A stretch of DNA of 64,000 nt, taken from Polytrichum commune (taxonomy: Eukaryota; Streptophyta; Polytrichopsida; Polytrichales; Polytrichaceae). Made by a program: the position numbers and the translations under genes. Of this stretch, positions 11,748 to 22,071 are shown piece by piece (position 1 is the first letter of the stretch; each line of letters begins with the position of its first letter). A model generated the notes under the pieces. The model was given only the letters and a program-made list of their open reading frames with translations. It was not told the origin of the DNA and did no database searches. The DNA is taken from positions 72,555,554-72,619,553 of the forward strand of contig OX485803.1 of the NCBI GenBank assembly GCA_950295325.1, in the 5' to 3' direction.

Positions 11748-12244
11748 ATCCTGGGATCGTCCGGCTGGTGAGGGGGCGCCATCACTATGGGGGGTCGTAG
11801 TGGTGGAGGGCCCAACGGGGAGGAGGCTCCAGATACGCGCCAGATGTTGGGATCGTCCACTTGTTGGACCGGCGCGTACGGAACATGGGGCGGCCGCATC
11901 ATGTGCTGGAAGCTGAATGACCCTTGCGACACTGGGTGCTGAGGGATGCTCTGCGCTGGGAAACCGGGGGGCAAGTGCGGAAACGAGCTGGATGGAGCCA
12001 CCACCAATCCTTGCGCCCACATCCCTTGTATGACTTGCGATATCAAGTCGGCGCTGGATGGAGGTTGGGCCATCGCCCTTAGTCTTTCTTGTTCCAAGAG
12101 GAGAGCCCTCAGCTCTGCGACCTCGTTCCGCACGGAGGGTTCTTCCGCGGCAGCCCTCTGCAGGCGGACGCGCTGCTCCTCGTCTCTACGCATCTTCTCG
12201 TTGGCTTCCTCCACAGTGAGGACTTCGGGTTTCACCCTAACCAT
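11678..12244 (-). CDS. Hypothetical Pro/Gln-rich protein with an in-frame palindrome
   Basis: ATG at 12244 gives 188 codons ending with TAG at 11678. The N-terminal ~60 residues are charged and helical (VLTVEEANEKMRRDEEQ, then ELRALLLEQERLRAM); the rest is rich in P, Q, H and S. Its start resembles VLTVDDARDMYSRD in the last exon of the ParB/methylase-like gene upstream, suggesting shared ancestry or an alternative 3' exon of that gene. One 22-bp palindrome is translated within it as MFGSTDPN. The frame is open further upstream to 12454, but without further recognisable sequence. I do not recognise a family; it could be a chance GC-rich ORF. Confidence 0.35.
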   Translation of the reverse strand: MVRVKPEVLTVEEANEKMRRDEEQRVRLQRAAAEEPSVRNEVAELRALLLEQERLRAMAQPPSSADLISQVIQGMWAQGLVVAPSSSFPHLPPGFPAQSIPQHPVSQGSFSFQHMMRPPHVPYAPVQQVDDPNIWRVSGASSPLGPPPLRPPIVMAPPHQPDDPRMFGSTDPNPPSTVVPQGASLDAG

Positions 12245-13225
12245 GCCTGCGAACGCTGTCGGGGAGGGGGTGTCGCGCACCTCTCCATGAGGAGTGCCCG
12301 AAACACCATGGGCACAAGGGGGGCCCCGGAGTGACACCCGGGACTTGTGGCGCCGTTGGTGAGAGGGCCCAAGTGATCCTAGTGTGGGTGAGGGCCCCGG
12401 GCGTTGGGAACGCCTCCCACCCACGGAGACTAGGAGGCACAAGGGTAAGGCCATGAGCTATGCGTAGCTCATGGCGTGGTGATTCTAGAATGCTCAAGAA
12501 CACCCCAATCCGAGGTGTGAGCTAGGAGTTATGGCCATTTGAGTGGGGCGCTGTCCCGGGACAGCGCCCTGCTACAGCAGTGCCTGGGAGTGATTCCCGG
12601 GACTGCCAAGGTTCAAACAGGCATAACTTCCTCAGCACTTGCCCGAATGGGGCAAGTGAGGAGTCCATCGGCATCTACGTGAAGCGTAGATGAAGATGGG
12701 GTGGTTGTTTGCTGGAATCAGACATCATACAAGGAAGTTATGATGGTCTGAAGCTGCTGGGGGCTTCTAGGCCCAGCGGCTAAGGGAAAATGTCCACTTG
12801 GCCCCAACTCTTGGTAGAGAGACAAGAGGTTGGTTGACGGTGGGGTAGGGCCCCGCGTGAAGTCCTAGAGGCTTATATGGGTGAGGTGGTGTGGCCTCAC
12901 CCACCCGAGGCCGAACGGCAAGGCCTCCATGGGCATTGGCCCATTGTGAGGCCATAGTTGCCTAGTATGGTTCGGGTTGTTGTAGTGTTGCTCCGGCAAC
13001 GCGATGATCAACATAGGATTGGACTTCCATGGATGGAAGTCCACATTGGGGAAATGGGTTACCGATTAAGGGGTGAGTCCCGAAAGCAAAGTAGGAGGGT
13101 TGGTTCCCTCCTATGAACTATTGGTCCGGGGTTAGAGGAGCTAACCATTAGCATGGCGGTATGCGAAGGGTTAGCCACTCGTAACCTTTGCTAGAATGGA
13201 AAATTGGCAAGATGGTCAAGGGGGG
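12245..13225. repeat. GC-rich interval dense in short perfect palindromes
   Basis: No gene is supported. Palindromic units are: 12450-12475 (11-bp arms, 4-base loop), 12546-12569 (24-bp perfect palindrome centred on CCCGGG), 12672-12692 (8-bp arms, 5-base loop) and 13020-13043 (11-bp arms around GG). It may be part of an unrecognised element such as an LTR, but no ends were found. Confidence 0.6.
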
Positions 13226-16200
13226 CTAGCAAGGGTTGCGACAGGGGGGATCCGATCTGAGCCGTTTGGCGAGCTCAATGTCGTCGTCGTCCTCGCTGCT
13301 AATGGCAATGGTCTCCTCCAATGCGTAATCGCCATAGAGCTTCTTTCCCTTTAACTTCCTCCTCTCCCATAACGTGGCAGTCGCGTCCCTGGAGTACATG
13401 TCCCTCGCATCGTCCACCGTAAGGACGGGCATCATCTTACTCTGCGGGGTTGCCACACGCATAGCCTTCTTCCTCTGAGGGGCTTCAGATTCTTGCGTGA
13501 ATCCCGTTGCCCCTTCCTCCACATCCCCTTCCTTTTCCTCCTCTCCGTGTTCTTCTTCTTCCTCCTCCTCTTCCACCTCTCCACCTCCTGTACGGGACGG
13601 ATTGCCCGGATGCAACCCGACTAGAGGTTCGGGTAATTGGGTTGTTGCCCTCATCGCAATTTCTTCCGGGTTGATCCGCCTCGCCCTATCAAGAGGGTTC
13701 TCACCCCCCTCAACAACCTCGTCCACGTAGCTTCCCGGGATCCAATCGAGGATATCCATCTTCTTTGCCAGCGATTTCTGCGTCCTGTAAAATTGCAGAT
13801 CGCTATCCTCTATGTACGAGTAGATGTTCAACCCCAACATCTACACAATCCAAGTTATATAGAAATTAGAATTTGCAAGACAAAAAACAAGACCAAAAAC
13901 AATATCTAGTTTGGGTCGACCGACCCAAACCAAGAGAGAGACTAGTTTGGGTCGACCGACCCAAACTGTGCAAGAGTTAAAGAATGTAACTTACCATGGC
14001 AACATAGAGGGGTTTCGAGCCCCCGAACACGTTGAAGATACAGTCCCCTCTCCTAGTCAGCGTCCTCAGCATCCGCATGTAGAATTCCATCCGCAGCTCA
14101 TCTGCAGGATAGTTTGCGTATTTGGCCTCGTCGTATAGGCATTTGCTGGAACCTAACCCATCTGGAACTTGGAAGAGCTTGTCCATCCGAGATATAGGGT
14201 GGTTCGGCACCTTCAACAACTCCGCTTTGTACACGAAGTACAAACACAGGACGTTGACGACCTTGGTCTTCTTGTCCTTCAACAACGTGTAGGCCCCCTC
14301 CGCCGGTGCGGCGATGTAGTGAGACTTGGAGACTGCATACTCCGGCTGCAATTTTCGGACAAGGTCGTACACCTGCTCCGCCCTCCTATCCTCGACTATC
14401 CATAGCCAGACATCAACCTCCCTGAACTTAGGACTCGCATAATCGACGAACTTAGATAGGAAGGGGTCGTAAAACAGTGTGCTCATCGTACCCTCAAATG
14501 AGCTTCCAGGAATGTTCCTGAAATCTATCATTCCGAATGGGAAACGTCCCCCTGCTTTCGTCCTTATCGCCATTCTGGCGTTTTGACCTGGCCAGCCCTG
14601 AATTTTCAAAGGCTCGAAGGTGACAAGGTTGAAGTAAGCGTCCCCTTCAAACTGGACAATCTTCTTCTCCTTGATGAAGTTCGAGAACGCACGCGCTGTG
14701 TGATCCGGAAGCGCCCGGTTCTTCCCACCCTTCACCATCTTAGCCCGCAAGAAGTCATCCCCCGCTTCCCTTATTAGAGCCGCCATGGAGGCACTGGTGA
14801 ACTTATATTCAGCTTTGAATGCTCTCCAGTTAGCCTCATGAACCTCGCCGTCCACGACAATATTCCTCTCCGGCAGCAATTTATGCAGCTCCTGCACTAT
14901 AGTTGTCTTTTTTTTCCTATTCTCCGTCCATTCCTTCATGGTGTAGCATGAAGGGACGAAGGATTTGGGCTTTAAGAAGACAATCTTCGGGTGCACCCAG
15001 CACCTTTTCGCCGTGGGCGTGAAATGCAGGATGTGCGCCGCCGCCTTCTCCATCTCCGTCTCGGAAAGGCCTTGAAGAGTTCTAAAAAACTCTCTCACGA
15101 GAGGCTTCATTTGTTTGAAGCGCGTGGTTTGGTTGAAGAAAATTCCTGTGTCCGGGTCGATGAGCTCACCCGTCTCATGCTTCTCAAATACACTCTTCCA
15201 CTTCATCCAAACGGAGTCGGATGCTGTTATTAAATAAATCTCCCCTCTAAGCTCGTTGTATTTCTTCTGTTTGTGACTAGCATTATCAATGGAGGAGAAT
15301 TTATTTATCATTTGGTATTTGAAGTCTTGCATGTGATCAGAACAATCATTTGATTGCATGTTAGATATGAACATGTGATTTCCAAAACATATCATGACCA
15401 GTGTCTGCACCAAGAGTTTGGGTCGATCGACCCAAACTAAAAAAACATGACTGCAACAAGAGTTTGGGTCGATCGACCCAAACTAAAAAAAACATGACTG
15501 CAACAAGAGTTTGGGTCGAGCGACCCAAACTAAAAAACATGACTGCAACAAGACTTTGGGTCGATCGACCCAAACAATACTCACCTCCCACTTGGGATTC
15601 TTGTCCTTTGCATTCTCCCTCTCCTTGGGAGGCCTACCATAGAACTCCCACACCTCCCGCGAGGCCATGATATTCCTTATCCAGGAAGCTTGGTAGGCCC
15701 TTTTCTTATTCCCCATGTTAAAGTAACGGGAGATGTCGCTCAGTCGGGTCTCATCGTCAGACCACACCACCAGTGCCTTCCACACCTTCAACTTCTCCTT
15801 CTGATGGTTGGGATCGTCCCACTCAGTCATCAGTTGGATTTTCTTGGAAGCCTCAACGCTGTGTTGGCCGTCTATGAGCCAAAATCCGCCTTTCTGAATT
15901 GTCGCCCACATTTCAGGGGTAGGCATTTTCTTCAGTCCCTGGGGCATCACTACAATGGTTTGCCTGTCGTCTTTGAATTGTTCGCTAACGATCTGCGCGA
16001 TTATCCAATCGACGTAGGCGTCTTCTTTTGCCCGGACACATTTTTCTGGTGGCGCGAGATGACACTGACTGATGTTCACGTCGAATTTGAAATCCCTGCC
16101 CATGAAAAAGCAATGGGAGCACTTGGTCGTGAAATTGTTCACGATTTTTTGGATCTCCCCTGCATCCACTTCCTGCCCTGGCTTCGGCATGCGCAATTCT

Positions 16201-16910
16201 GGAGAGACTGGCTCGTCAGTCATCACAGATGACTCTCTCGCCCTCTTGGAGGGAGTTGTTTGGCGGCTGCCAGAAGGCCTAGGAGTCTGGCTATCCGCCG
16301 GTGTCTCCGATGGAGTGGTTCGTCTTGAGCTAGCCGGGACTGGTTGCGGCATCCTCACCGATTGAGGCCTTGACGACCCTACACCTTCCTCAGTGGGTAC
16401 CTTCCGCCTGACGGCTTGCTGAGACTTCGTTTTGCTCTGCAGGGCTTTGTTGAGCACGCTGATTGCATGCTTTAGTTTCGTAAACCGGCTCGAGACCTTT
16501 GTGTTCGATGTACTGGCATCGATGAAAATTGTCTCGGGTTTGATTACATCAGGTTCGACACATGACTCCCTTGCATATGTAGCGTCAAAGGGTTCGACGA
16601 ACTGGTGCAGAAACATATGAGCATTCTGCACAGCGCTGTTCTCAAGGATGACGTCTGCGTAGTCTCCAAAAGACTGGACCGACGCCACCTCCCATCCCAT
16701 AAGAGTCGCCCAGGTATGTTTTTCCACGGTCCCTACTTTGACAACGAATATCAGTTTGTAAATGGAGGTTTTTACTACTTGAATTGACCAGGCGAGGACA
16801 AGCCCGTCCTTAGGGACATATGAGTCATCCTGAGGTGTTTCGTGCTCCTGCCATAACACGTATGGCGCAAGCATGAACCACCTTTCTCCTGGTCTTTTCT
16901 TTGGGGCCAT
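13226..16910 (-). CDS. ParB/DGQH-type domain fused to beta-class DNA-methyltransferase-like domain
   Basis: Three exons, 16910-15585, 15404-13995 and 13840-13226, all join in phase 0 through consensus sites (GGGAG|GTGAGT to GTGCAG|ACA; GCCATG|GTAAGT to GTGTAG|ATG). They give about 1116 aa with no stop or frameshift. A TTTGCAG precedes the ATG, so a 5' non-coding exon is possible. Residues ~340-442 hold GGFWLIDGQHSVEASKK and a following helical block, as in ParB-like/DGQHR nuclease-fold domains. Residues ~740-960 follow the permuted order of beta-class N4/N6 DNA methylases: TLFYDPFLSK where DPPY is expected, then the late motif I GDCIFNVFGGSKPLYVAM, split by intron 2 from LGLNIYSYIEDSDLQFY. 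The DPFL motif differs from canonical DPPY, so catalysis is uncertain. An acidic C-terminal tail follows. ParB-methylase fusions are known from phages and bacteria; in a plant genome this could be an old transfer, a viral remnant or a lineage-specific family. Both introns consist largely of the 22-bp palindromes. Confidence 0.6.
13909..13966. repeat. Two palindromes inside intron 2 of the ParB/methylase-like gene
   Basis: Copies are at 13909-13930 and 13945-13966, both with centre AC and intact 10-bp arms. They lie in the 154-bp intron 13841-13994. Confidence 0.9.
15416..15575. repeat. Four-copy 46-bp tandem palindrome array filling intron 1
   Basis: Palindromes start at 15416, 15462, 15509 and 15554 (centres AT, AT, AG, AT). 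They are separated by nearly identical spacers (taaaaaaacatgactgcaac type), giving a period of 45-47 bp. Together they make up most of the 180-bp intron 15405-15584. Confidence 0.9.
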
Positions 16911-16936
16911 CTGCAAAGAAAGAAGCAAGGATGTTA

Positions 16937-17301
16937 GTTTCGGTCGTTCGACCCAAACTTCTTCACAATAGATTAGATGTCACGTGATGGAAGGGAAATG
17001 TAATGCATCAACGCATTTATTTTTGGATTGTGTCTTGTTATTTTAGAACTTCATTTATATGTTTATATGGTATTTCGTTATCTTGGGTGGATTTGCGTTT
17101 TATATTGTCATCAAGGATTTCTTGAAAAGTTTATACTGTAGAGGTTGCGTTTGGGTCGACCGACCCAAACAGCAAGATGTGCTTTGGGTCGATCGACCCA
17201 AACTATAGGTTGTGTTTAGGGTTTAGGGACCCAAAGCACATCGTGCTGTTTGGGTCGATCGACCCAAACTATAGGCTGTGTTTGGGTCGTCTCCCCAAAC
17301 T
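16937..17301. repeat. Upstream palindrome cluster of the ParB/methylase-like gene
   Basis: Copies are at 16937-16958 (one arm mismatch, centre TT), 17149-17170 (AC), 17182-17203 (AT, first base C) and 17248-17269 (AT), plus a decayed copy at about 17280-17301. A short TTTAGGG-like tract lies between them at 17215. They occupy the region just upstream of the start at 16910. Confidence 0.85.
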
Positions 17302-17579
17302 GTTCTATTTTAATATAGTTTTTTAAACTTGGCATGTAGCATATACAATGCTTATGCATTGTGTATGCTACAACACTGTCAATTAAGAAACACATATTGG
17401 AACCCCTTGAAAAACAATACCTTTGCTGAGGGTTTCTGTTGTAGTCGTTGCACATGGTTGCTTTTGAACAAGTGCTCTTCTTCGACTAAGACAGAATCAG
17501 TGAATTCCTATTCGCAGACACGCTAAAACTCACAAACAACTACCAAAGATTTCAAACCTTTCTTGAATCTCTCAATAAA

Positions 17580-17740
17580 CCCACAATCTCTCACACAACT
17601 CCTGAGTCTCTTCAGAATCACTCAAACAACAATTGTAACTCTCAAACAACAACTGAGTCTGTTAAAACAACAACTGAATCTCTCAAAACAATAACTAAAT
17701 CTCTGAAAGCACTTTTATATCACTTTTGTATCTCTTATAG
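17580..17740. repeat. Minisatellite; candidate minus-strand TATA box
   Basis: An imperfect ~25-bp unit (ctcaaacaacaactgaatct type) repeats several times. On the minus strand, GATATAAAAG at about 17712-17721 could be a TATA box for the ParB/methylase-like gene, with a leader running through the palindrome cluster. The promoter reading is speculative. Confidence 0.4.
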
Positions 17741-17759
17741 AACTTCCTAATCTGACAAC

Positions 17760-17912
17760 CACTCACAAGCACTCACATGCACTCATAAGCCCTCACATGC
17801 ACTCACAAGCCCTCACATGCACTCACAAGCACTCACATGCACTCACAAGCACTCACATGTACTCACAAGCACTCACATGCACTCACAAGCACTCACATGC
17901 ACTCATCCGCAC
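17760..17912. repeat. 10/20-bp minisatellite (cactcacaag / cactcacatg)
   Basis: About fourteen 10-bp units alternate between cactcacaag and cactcacatg. ORFs here encode only His/Thr-rich repeats and are not genes. Confidence 0.9.
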
Positions 17913-18779
17913 TTCGAACTCTCGCAAGCACTGCCTAAAGCTCACACAGAATGTTGGAAAACCCTTCAACAATCTGGAAAACACTTCAACAATGCTATAT
18001 ATTGCAACACTAGTGCAATCTCCCGCTACAGCAAGAGAAGGGAGGGAAGGAGAAGAAAAAAGGGTGGAGAAGGAATGTAAAGAAAAGCGCCACCCTGAAT
18101 CGCCACGGCGCTTCAGGAGAGGCGGCGCTTCCACAAGAGGCGCGGAGCGAAAGGTTGGCGGGAGAGAGAGAGAGAAAGGAGGAGAATGCTTGGCGGCTGG
18201 GGTTTTGTTACCCTCGGGAATTGGCCCCCAACCGCGCGAATAGGGTGCCAACGTGATTAGGGCAGCAACGGGAATAGGGTTACGGGGAACCCTAACTCCC
18301 ATCCCTCTAAGGAGTAAACCCTTAGCGGGTAGTACAATTTTGAATAGACTTTGGAGTAGCCTAAGGTATACATCAAATGAGGTATTCTAAAAAACTAAAC
18401 CATTTATACAACTAATACATCTTTACAACGCAACTTTATGCTAACACTAATACTTAATTCCTACTTACATGACACCATTAACTAAATTTTCCAAACAAGT
18501 TGAAGTCATTGGTTTCTCGTTTGTTTGAGCACGTTATAAAAAAAATACAATTACGTGCCAAATACAATAGACTTTACCATTGATGCCAGCAACTCACACA
18601 ATATGCAATGAATAAAAAAGACAATCCCCACCCCCCAACATGAAATTCGGAAATTGAGGATATTTGAATGTGGAGCCTAAATGAATACCTTCCCCAAGTG
18701 CATATTGTGAGGGTTTGGAATTGCATGATCTTTATTTCAAAATGCTAACATGCTCAAGTTTTATAGGGTATCCCCTAGA

Positions 18780-19620
18780 TATTCACTTTGATGAATCACA
18801 TAGTCGCCAATAAACCATGGATCGTGATATATGTACTTGGAATGTGATATAAAAGCAAATCGGAGAACCACAACATCATATGAAGCCCTTCAAGCAATCA
18901 TGTTGTTATTGAAGGTTCGCTCCAAGTATATTAGATAATGGCGCAAGACAAACTTGATGTTGTTTGTATATGGAGGTAGCACTGAACAACTACAAGATTT
19001 GGGGTTTAGGGTTTAGGATTTAGGGTTTAGGAGTCATGGTTATAACATATTAATCTATCCAATATTAACGTACAACATTGACTTACTGGTGAGAAGAGTC
19101 TTATAGGAAGGTTATAGTAAAGATGATGTTGAGTATGTTAAGTTGTTATTTGGGACGTTTAAACGTGATATACTAATTGGTCTTGTGTTTATTCAAATAG
19201 CATTTCATGTTGTGGATGTTATTAGGACTTAGGGGTCTAACTTTGGATGTTTTGCTCCCTTTGATGAATCACATAGTCGCCAATAAACTATGGTTTGTGA
19301 TGTATTTAATATATGGAATGTGATATAAATGTAAATCGGTTAAGCACAACATCAAATGAAGCCATGCAAGCAATCGTGTTGTTGTTCATTGTTCCCTCCA
19401 CGTATATTAGATAATGGAGAAAGATATAAGAAATGTTGTTTATATATTAAGAAGAGTCTAATAGGAAGGTTATAGTGACCACAATCTTGATCATGTGAAT
19501 ATGTTATTTGGAACGTTTAAACATGATATACTAATTGGTGTATGGTTTAGTCAATACGTATAATTTCATGTTGTGGATGTTATAAGGGTTTAGGGTTCAA
19601 CTTTGGATGTTTTGTTCACA
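18780..19620. repeat. Duplicated ~370-470 bp AT-rich unit
   Basis: The block beginning ttgatgaatcacatagtcgcc at 18791 recurs at 19262, 471 bp later. Similarity runs through later landmarks (attagataatgg; taataggaaggttatagt; gtttaaacrtgatatactaattgg; tcatgttgtggatgttat). No coding sense was found in either copy. Confidence 0.8.
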
Positions 19621-20222
19621 CACATTAGTAAGCTTGAAGTGAACTTGAGGATGGATTCAATTAGCATGGAAATATTGAACTAAAAAGCGACATTGGTAGT
19701 TAGTATCCCCTTATCGACGTCCACATACATTCGTCATTGCCACACTTGCATGCGAGAGAAGAGGACAATATTGTAGGGTTTAGGGTTTAGGGATGACAAC
19801 ATATTATATATAAAAGCTCTTGTCACTTGCATTGTTGCAAATTCAGATTTGGAACAATAAATGAACTTTGTCATGACATAATTTGATTTCAAAATTAATA
19901 ATTCCCCTTGCGAGGATCTTCATAACCACTTTAACTATTGTATTTAGTGACTCTTACCATAAGGCGTTACACAATGTTTAGACTTCTTTTGTCTACATAT
20001 TGGTTAATGCCATACCGTAATGTTTGAATTAAAGTATATCAATATCATCATTTAATATGTATATGATGCATTAGGGTGACATTGTAGAAGTTTTTGTTTG
20101 ATCCATATATTAATTTGAGACTAGAGAAAGTCTGAATTTAACGAATATAGTGTTACATACGTTTATCATTGCCACACTTCCATGCGAGATAATAGAGCAA
20201 TGTTCTAGGGTTTAGGGTTTAG
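19001..20222. repeat. Interstitial TTTAGGG telomere-like tracts
   Basis: Short runs of the plant telomere repeat occur at 19001-19030, about 19775-19791 and 20204-20222. The last two end a second duplicated segment (cattgccacacttgcatgcgag type) at 19728 and 20160. Arrays are only 2-4 units long. Confidence 0.85.
20094..20158. repeat. 65-bp direct repeat, left copy
   Basis: It runs from ttgtttgatcc to gtgttacat and matches 25633-25697 with one mismatch; similarity stops sharply at both ends. The core can fold, with imperfect 13-bp arms around agagaa. The two copies bracket 5.5 kb that holds the palindrome array and the DUF7869-type gene. Confidence 0.85.
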
Positions 20223-20631
20223 GGGAGACAAATAAATAATTTTATTCATCATGACAATGGCCTCAAGCCTTGGAAACTCTCTCATAATTGCAGCCTCCAA
20301 ATGGCCCCAACCCCACCGAAATAGGTTTGCACTTGAAAGCATTGAATGGAGTTGTGGTTGGGTATACATATTGGTTAAAATATACCGTTGTGACACTTGA
20401 AAAAATTAATGTGGCCGCCACCCTTCCTCCCAATGTCGTATGTCATATACACACAAAACCAAAAAAAAGATTAAATATCATAGACTAAATCATATGACGG
20501 CTGGGGTATGAGAGGGGCATTGAAAGATGCGCATTTTCTACAATAAACAGAAAACGGGGAATTCTGTCAGGAGGTTTGAAATAACAAGGCGGGAAAGGCA
20601 TCCAATGAGGAAGTCGGGCAAGTGGAGGTGG

Positions 20632-20645
20632 ATAGTATAAAGGGG
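20632..20645 (+). promoter_or_regulatory. Candidate TATA box for the DUF7869-type gene
   Basis: GTATAAAGG stands in otherwise GC-richer DNA 1.4 kb before the ATG. If used, the leader or a leader intron would contain the whole 20.9-21.9 kb palindrome array. A CGCATTATACG triplet repeat lies at about 20830-20865. Confidence 0.4.
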
Positions 20646-20909
20646 CGCACCCCCCAAAAGTTGGTTTTTTTTGCTCTTCTCCCACTCCTGAATTCGTAGA
20701 GAGAACTCTTAGTCGGAGCTGTACTTCGAGGTTCGTTCACGCTGCTGTTCATGAGGACCTATCCACAGCATGCAAGTCCGCAGTGAACTTTGCAATGAGC
20801 TGAAATTCCACACACCTCTCAATATCCGCTGCATTATACGCCGCATTATACGCTGTATTATACGTCGGTCGACACTAGTGTTGGCGGGTTCCAGTCTGAC
20901 CCTTGTGAG

Positions 20910-21892
20910 GTTTGGGTCGGTCGACCCAAACCCCTCCAGTAGTGTGGGCGGGTTCTAGTCTCACCCTTGTGAGGTTTGGGTCGGTCGACCCAAACCCCTT
21001 CACTAGTGTTGGGGGGAGTCTACTCTGACCCTTGTGAGGTTTGGGTCGGTCGACCCAAACCCCTTCACTAGTGTTGGGGGGGGGGTCTACTCTGACCCTT
21101 GTGAGGTTTGGGTCGGTCGACCCAAACCCCTTCACTAGTGTTGGGGGGGGTCTACTCTGACCCTTGTGAGGCTTGGGTCGGTCGACCCAAACCCCTTCAC
21201 TAGTATTGGGGGGGGGGGTCTACTCTGACCCTTGTGAGGTTTGGGTCGGTCGACCCAAACCCCTACCCCACTGTGGGCGTTTATCGTAAAACCTTTTAGA
21301 AGGTTTGGGTCGGTCGACCCAAACCCCTACCCCACTGTGGGCGTTTATCGTAAAACCTTTTAGAAGGTTTGGGTCGGTCGACCCAAACTTTTTCGCACAT
21401 CGTGAACGAATTGTTAATGGCCCTTACCCAAGGTACTCAGAAGGTTTGGACGGACAGAGTAGGAACCTTATCCCATCATATATAATGTTTGGGTCGAGCG
21501 ACCCAAACCTCATCCCAGTGTGGGTGGATTTACACTGTGAAAGTTTGGGTCGACCGACCCAAACCCTTTCCCGGTGTGGGTGGACTTACCCTCTGAAAGT
21601 TTGGGTCGACCGACCCAAACCCCTTCTGAGTGTGGGTGGGTTTACCATGTGAAAGTTTGGGTCGGTCGACCCAAACCCCTTCCCCAGTTTCGGCGGTTGT
21701 AGTTGACCATGACAAGGTTTGGGTCGGTCGACCCAAAGTTTTCCCCACAGTGTGATGGAATTCTAAATGGCCCTCAACCCATCATTGTACAAGGTTTGAG
21801 TCGGTCGACCGGAACCCGACCCTATCCCATGGGCAAGGTGTGGATGGCCCTCAATCCCTGGTGCCACAGGGTTTAGGTCGGCCGACCCAAAC
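20910..21892. repeat. Fifteen-copy palindrome array
   Basis: Copies start at 20910, 20974, 21039, 21106, 21171, 21239, 21303, 21367, 21487, 21543, 21599, 21655, 21717, 21794 and 21871. Spacing is 64-68 bp in the first block and 56-77 bp in the second, with one 120-bp gap. The first eight have centre GT; then AG, AC, AC, GT, GT, GT and GC. Copies decay at the 3' edge (21794 has three arm changes). Spacers within a block are themselves similar (ccccttcactagtgttgggg...tctactctgacccttgtgag), including variable-length G runs, so whole units were amplified in tandem. Confidence 0.95.
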
Positions 21893-22071
21893 TCCCACCC
21901 AAAATATTTTGTGGAACATTTTGTGGACTGGCGCACAGTATTGGGAGCTCACATTGCATTTGTGTTGCAAATGTCTTGATCCTCAATGTCCCCATTCATC
22001 GTGATGTTTTGCATTTTCCAATATTTGATTCTTTTGGACCCTTACGTTATGTCCATGTTTGTTGAGGTTTC

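Noticed and set aside
15401-15670. ORFs with repeated WVDRPK or LGRSTQ peptides
   Set aside because: They arise because the palindrome has no stop in any frame. The segment is an intron with good splice sites.
17797-18302. His/Thr-rich ORFs on both strands
   Set aside because: They are translations of a 10-bp minisatellite and adjacent purine-rich DNA, with no conserved feature.
20910-21892. Array of regular palindromic repeats resembling CRISPR
   Set aside because: The spacers are similar to one another rather than unique, the context is a spliced eukaryotic genome, and no cas genes are present. It is a tandem array.
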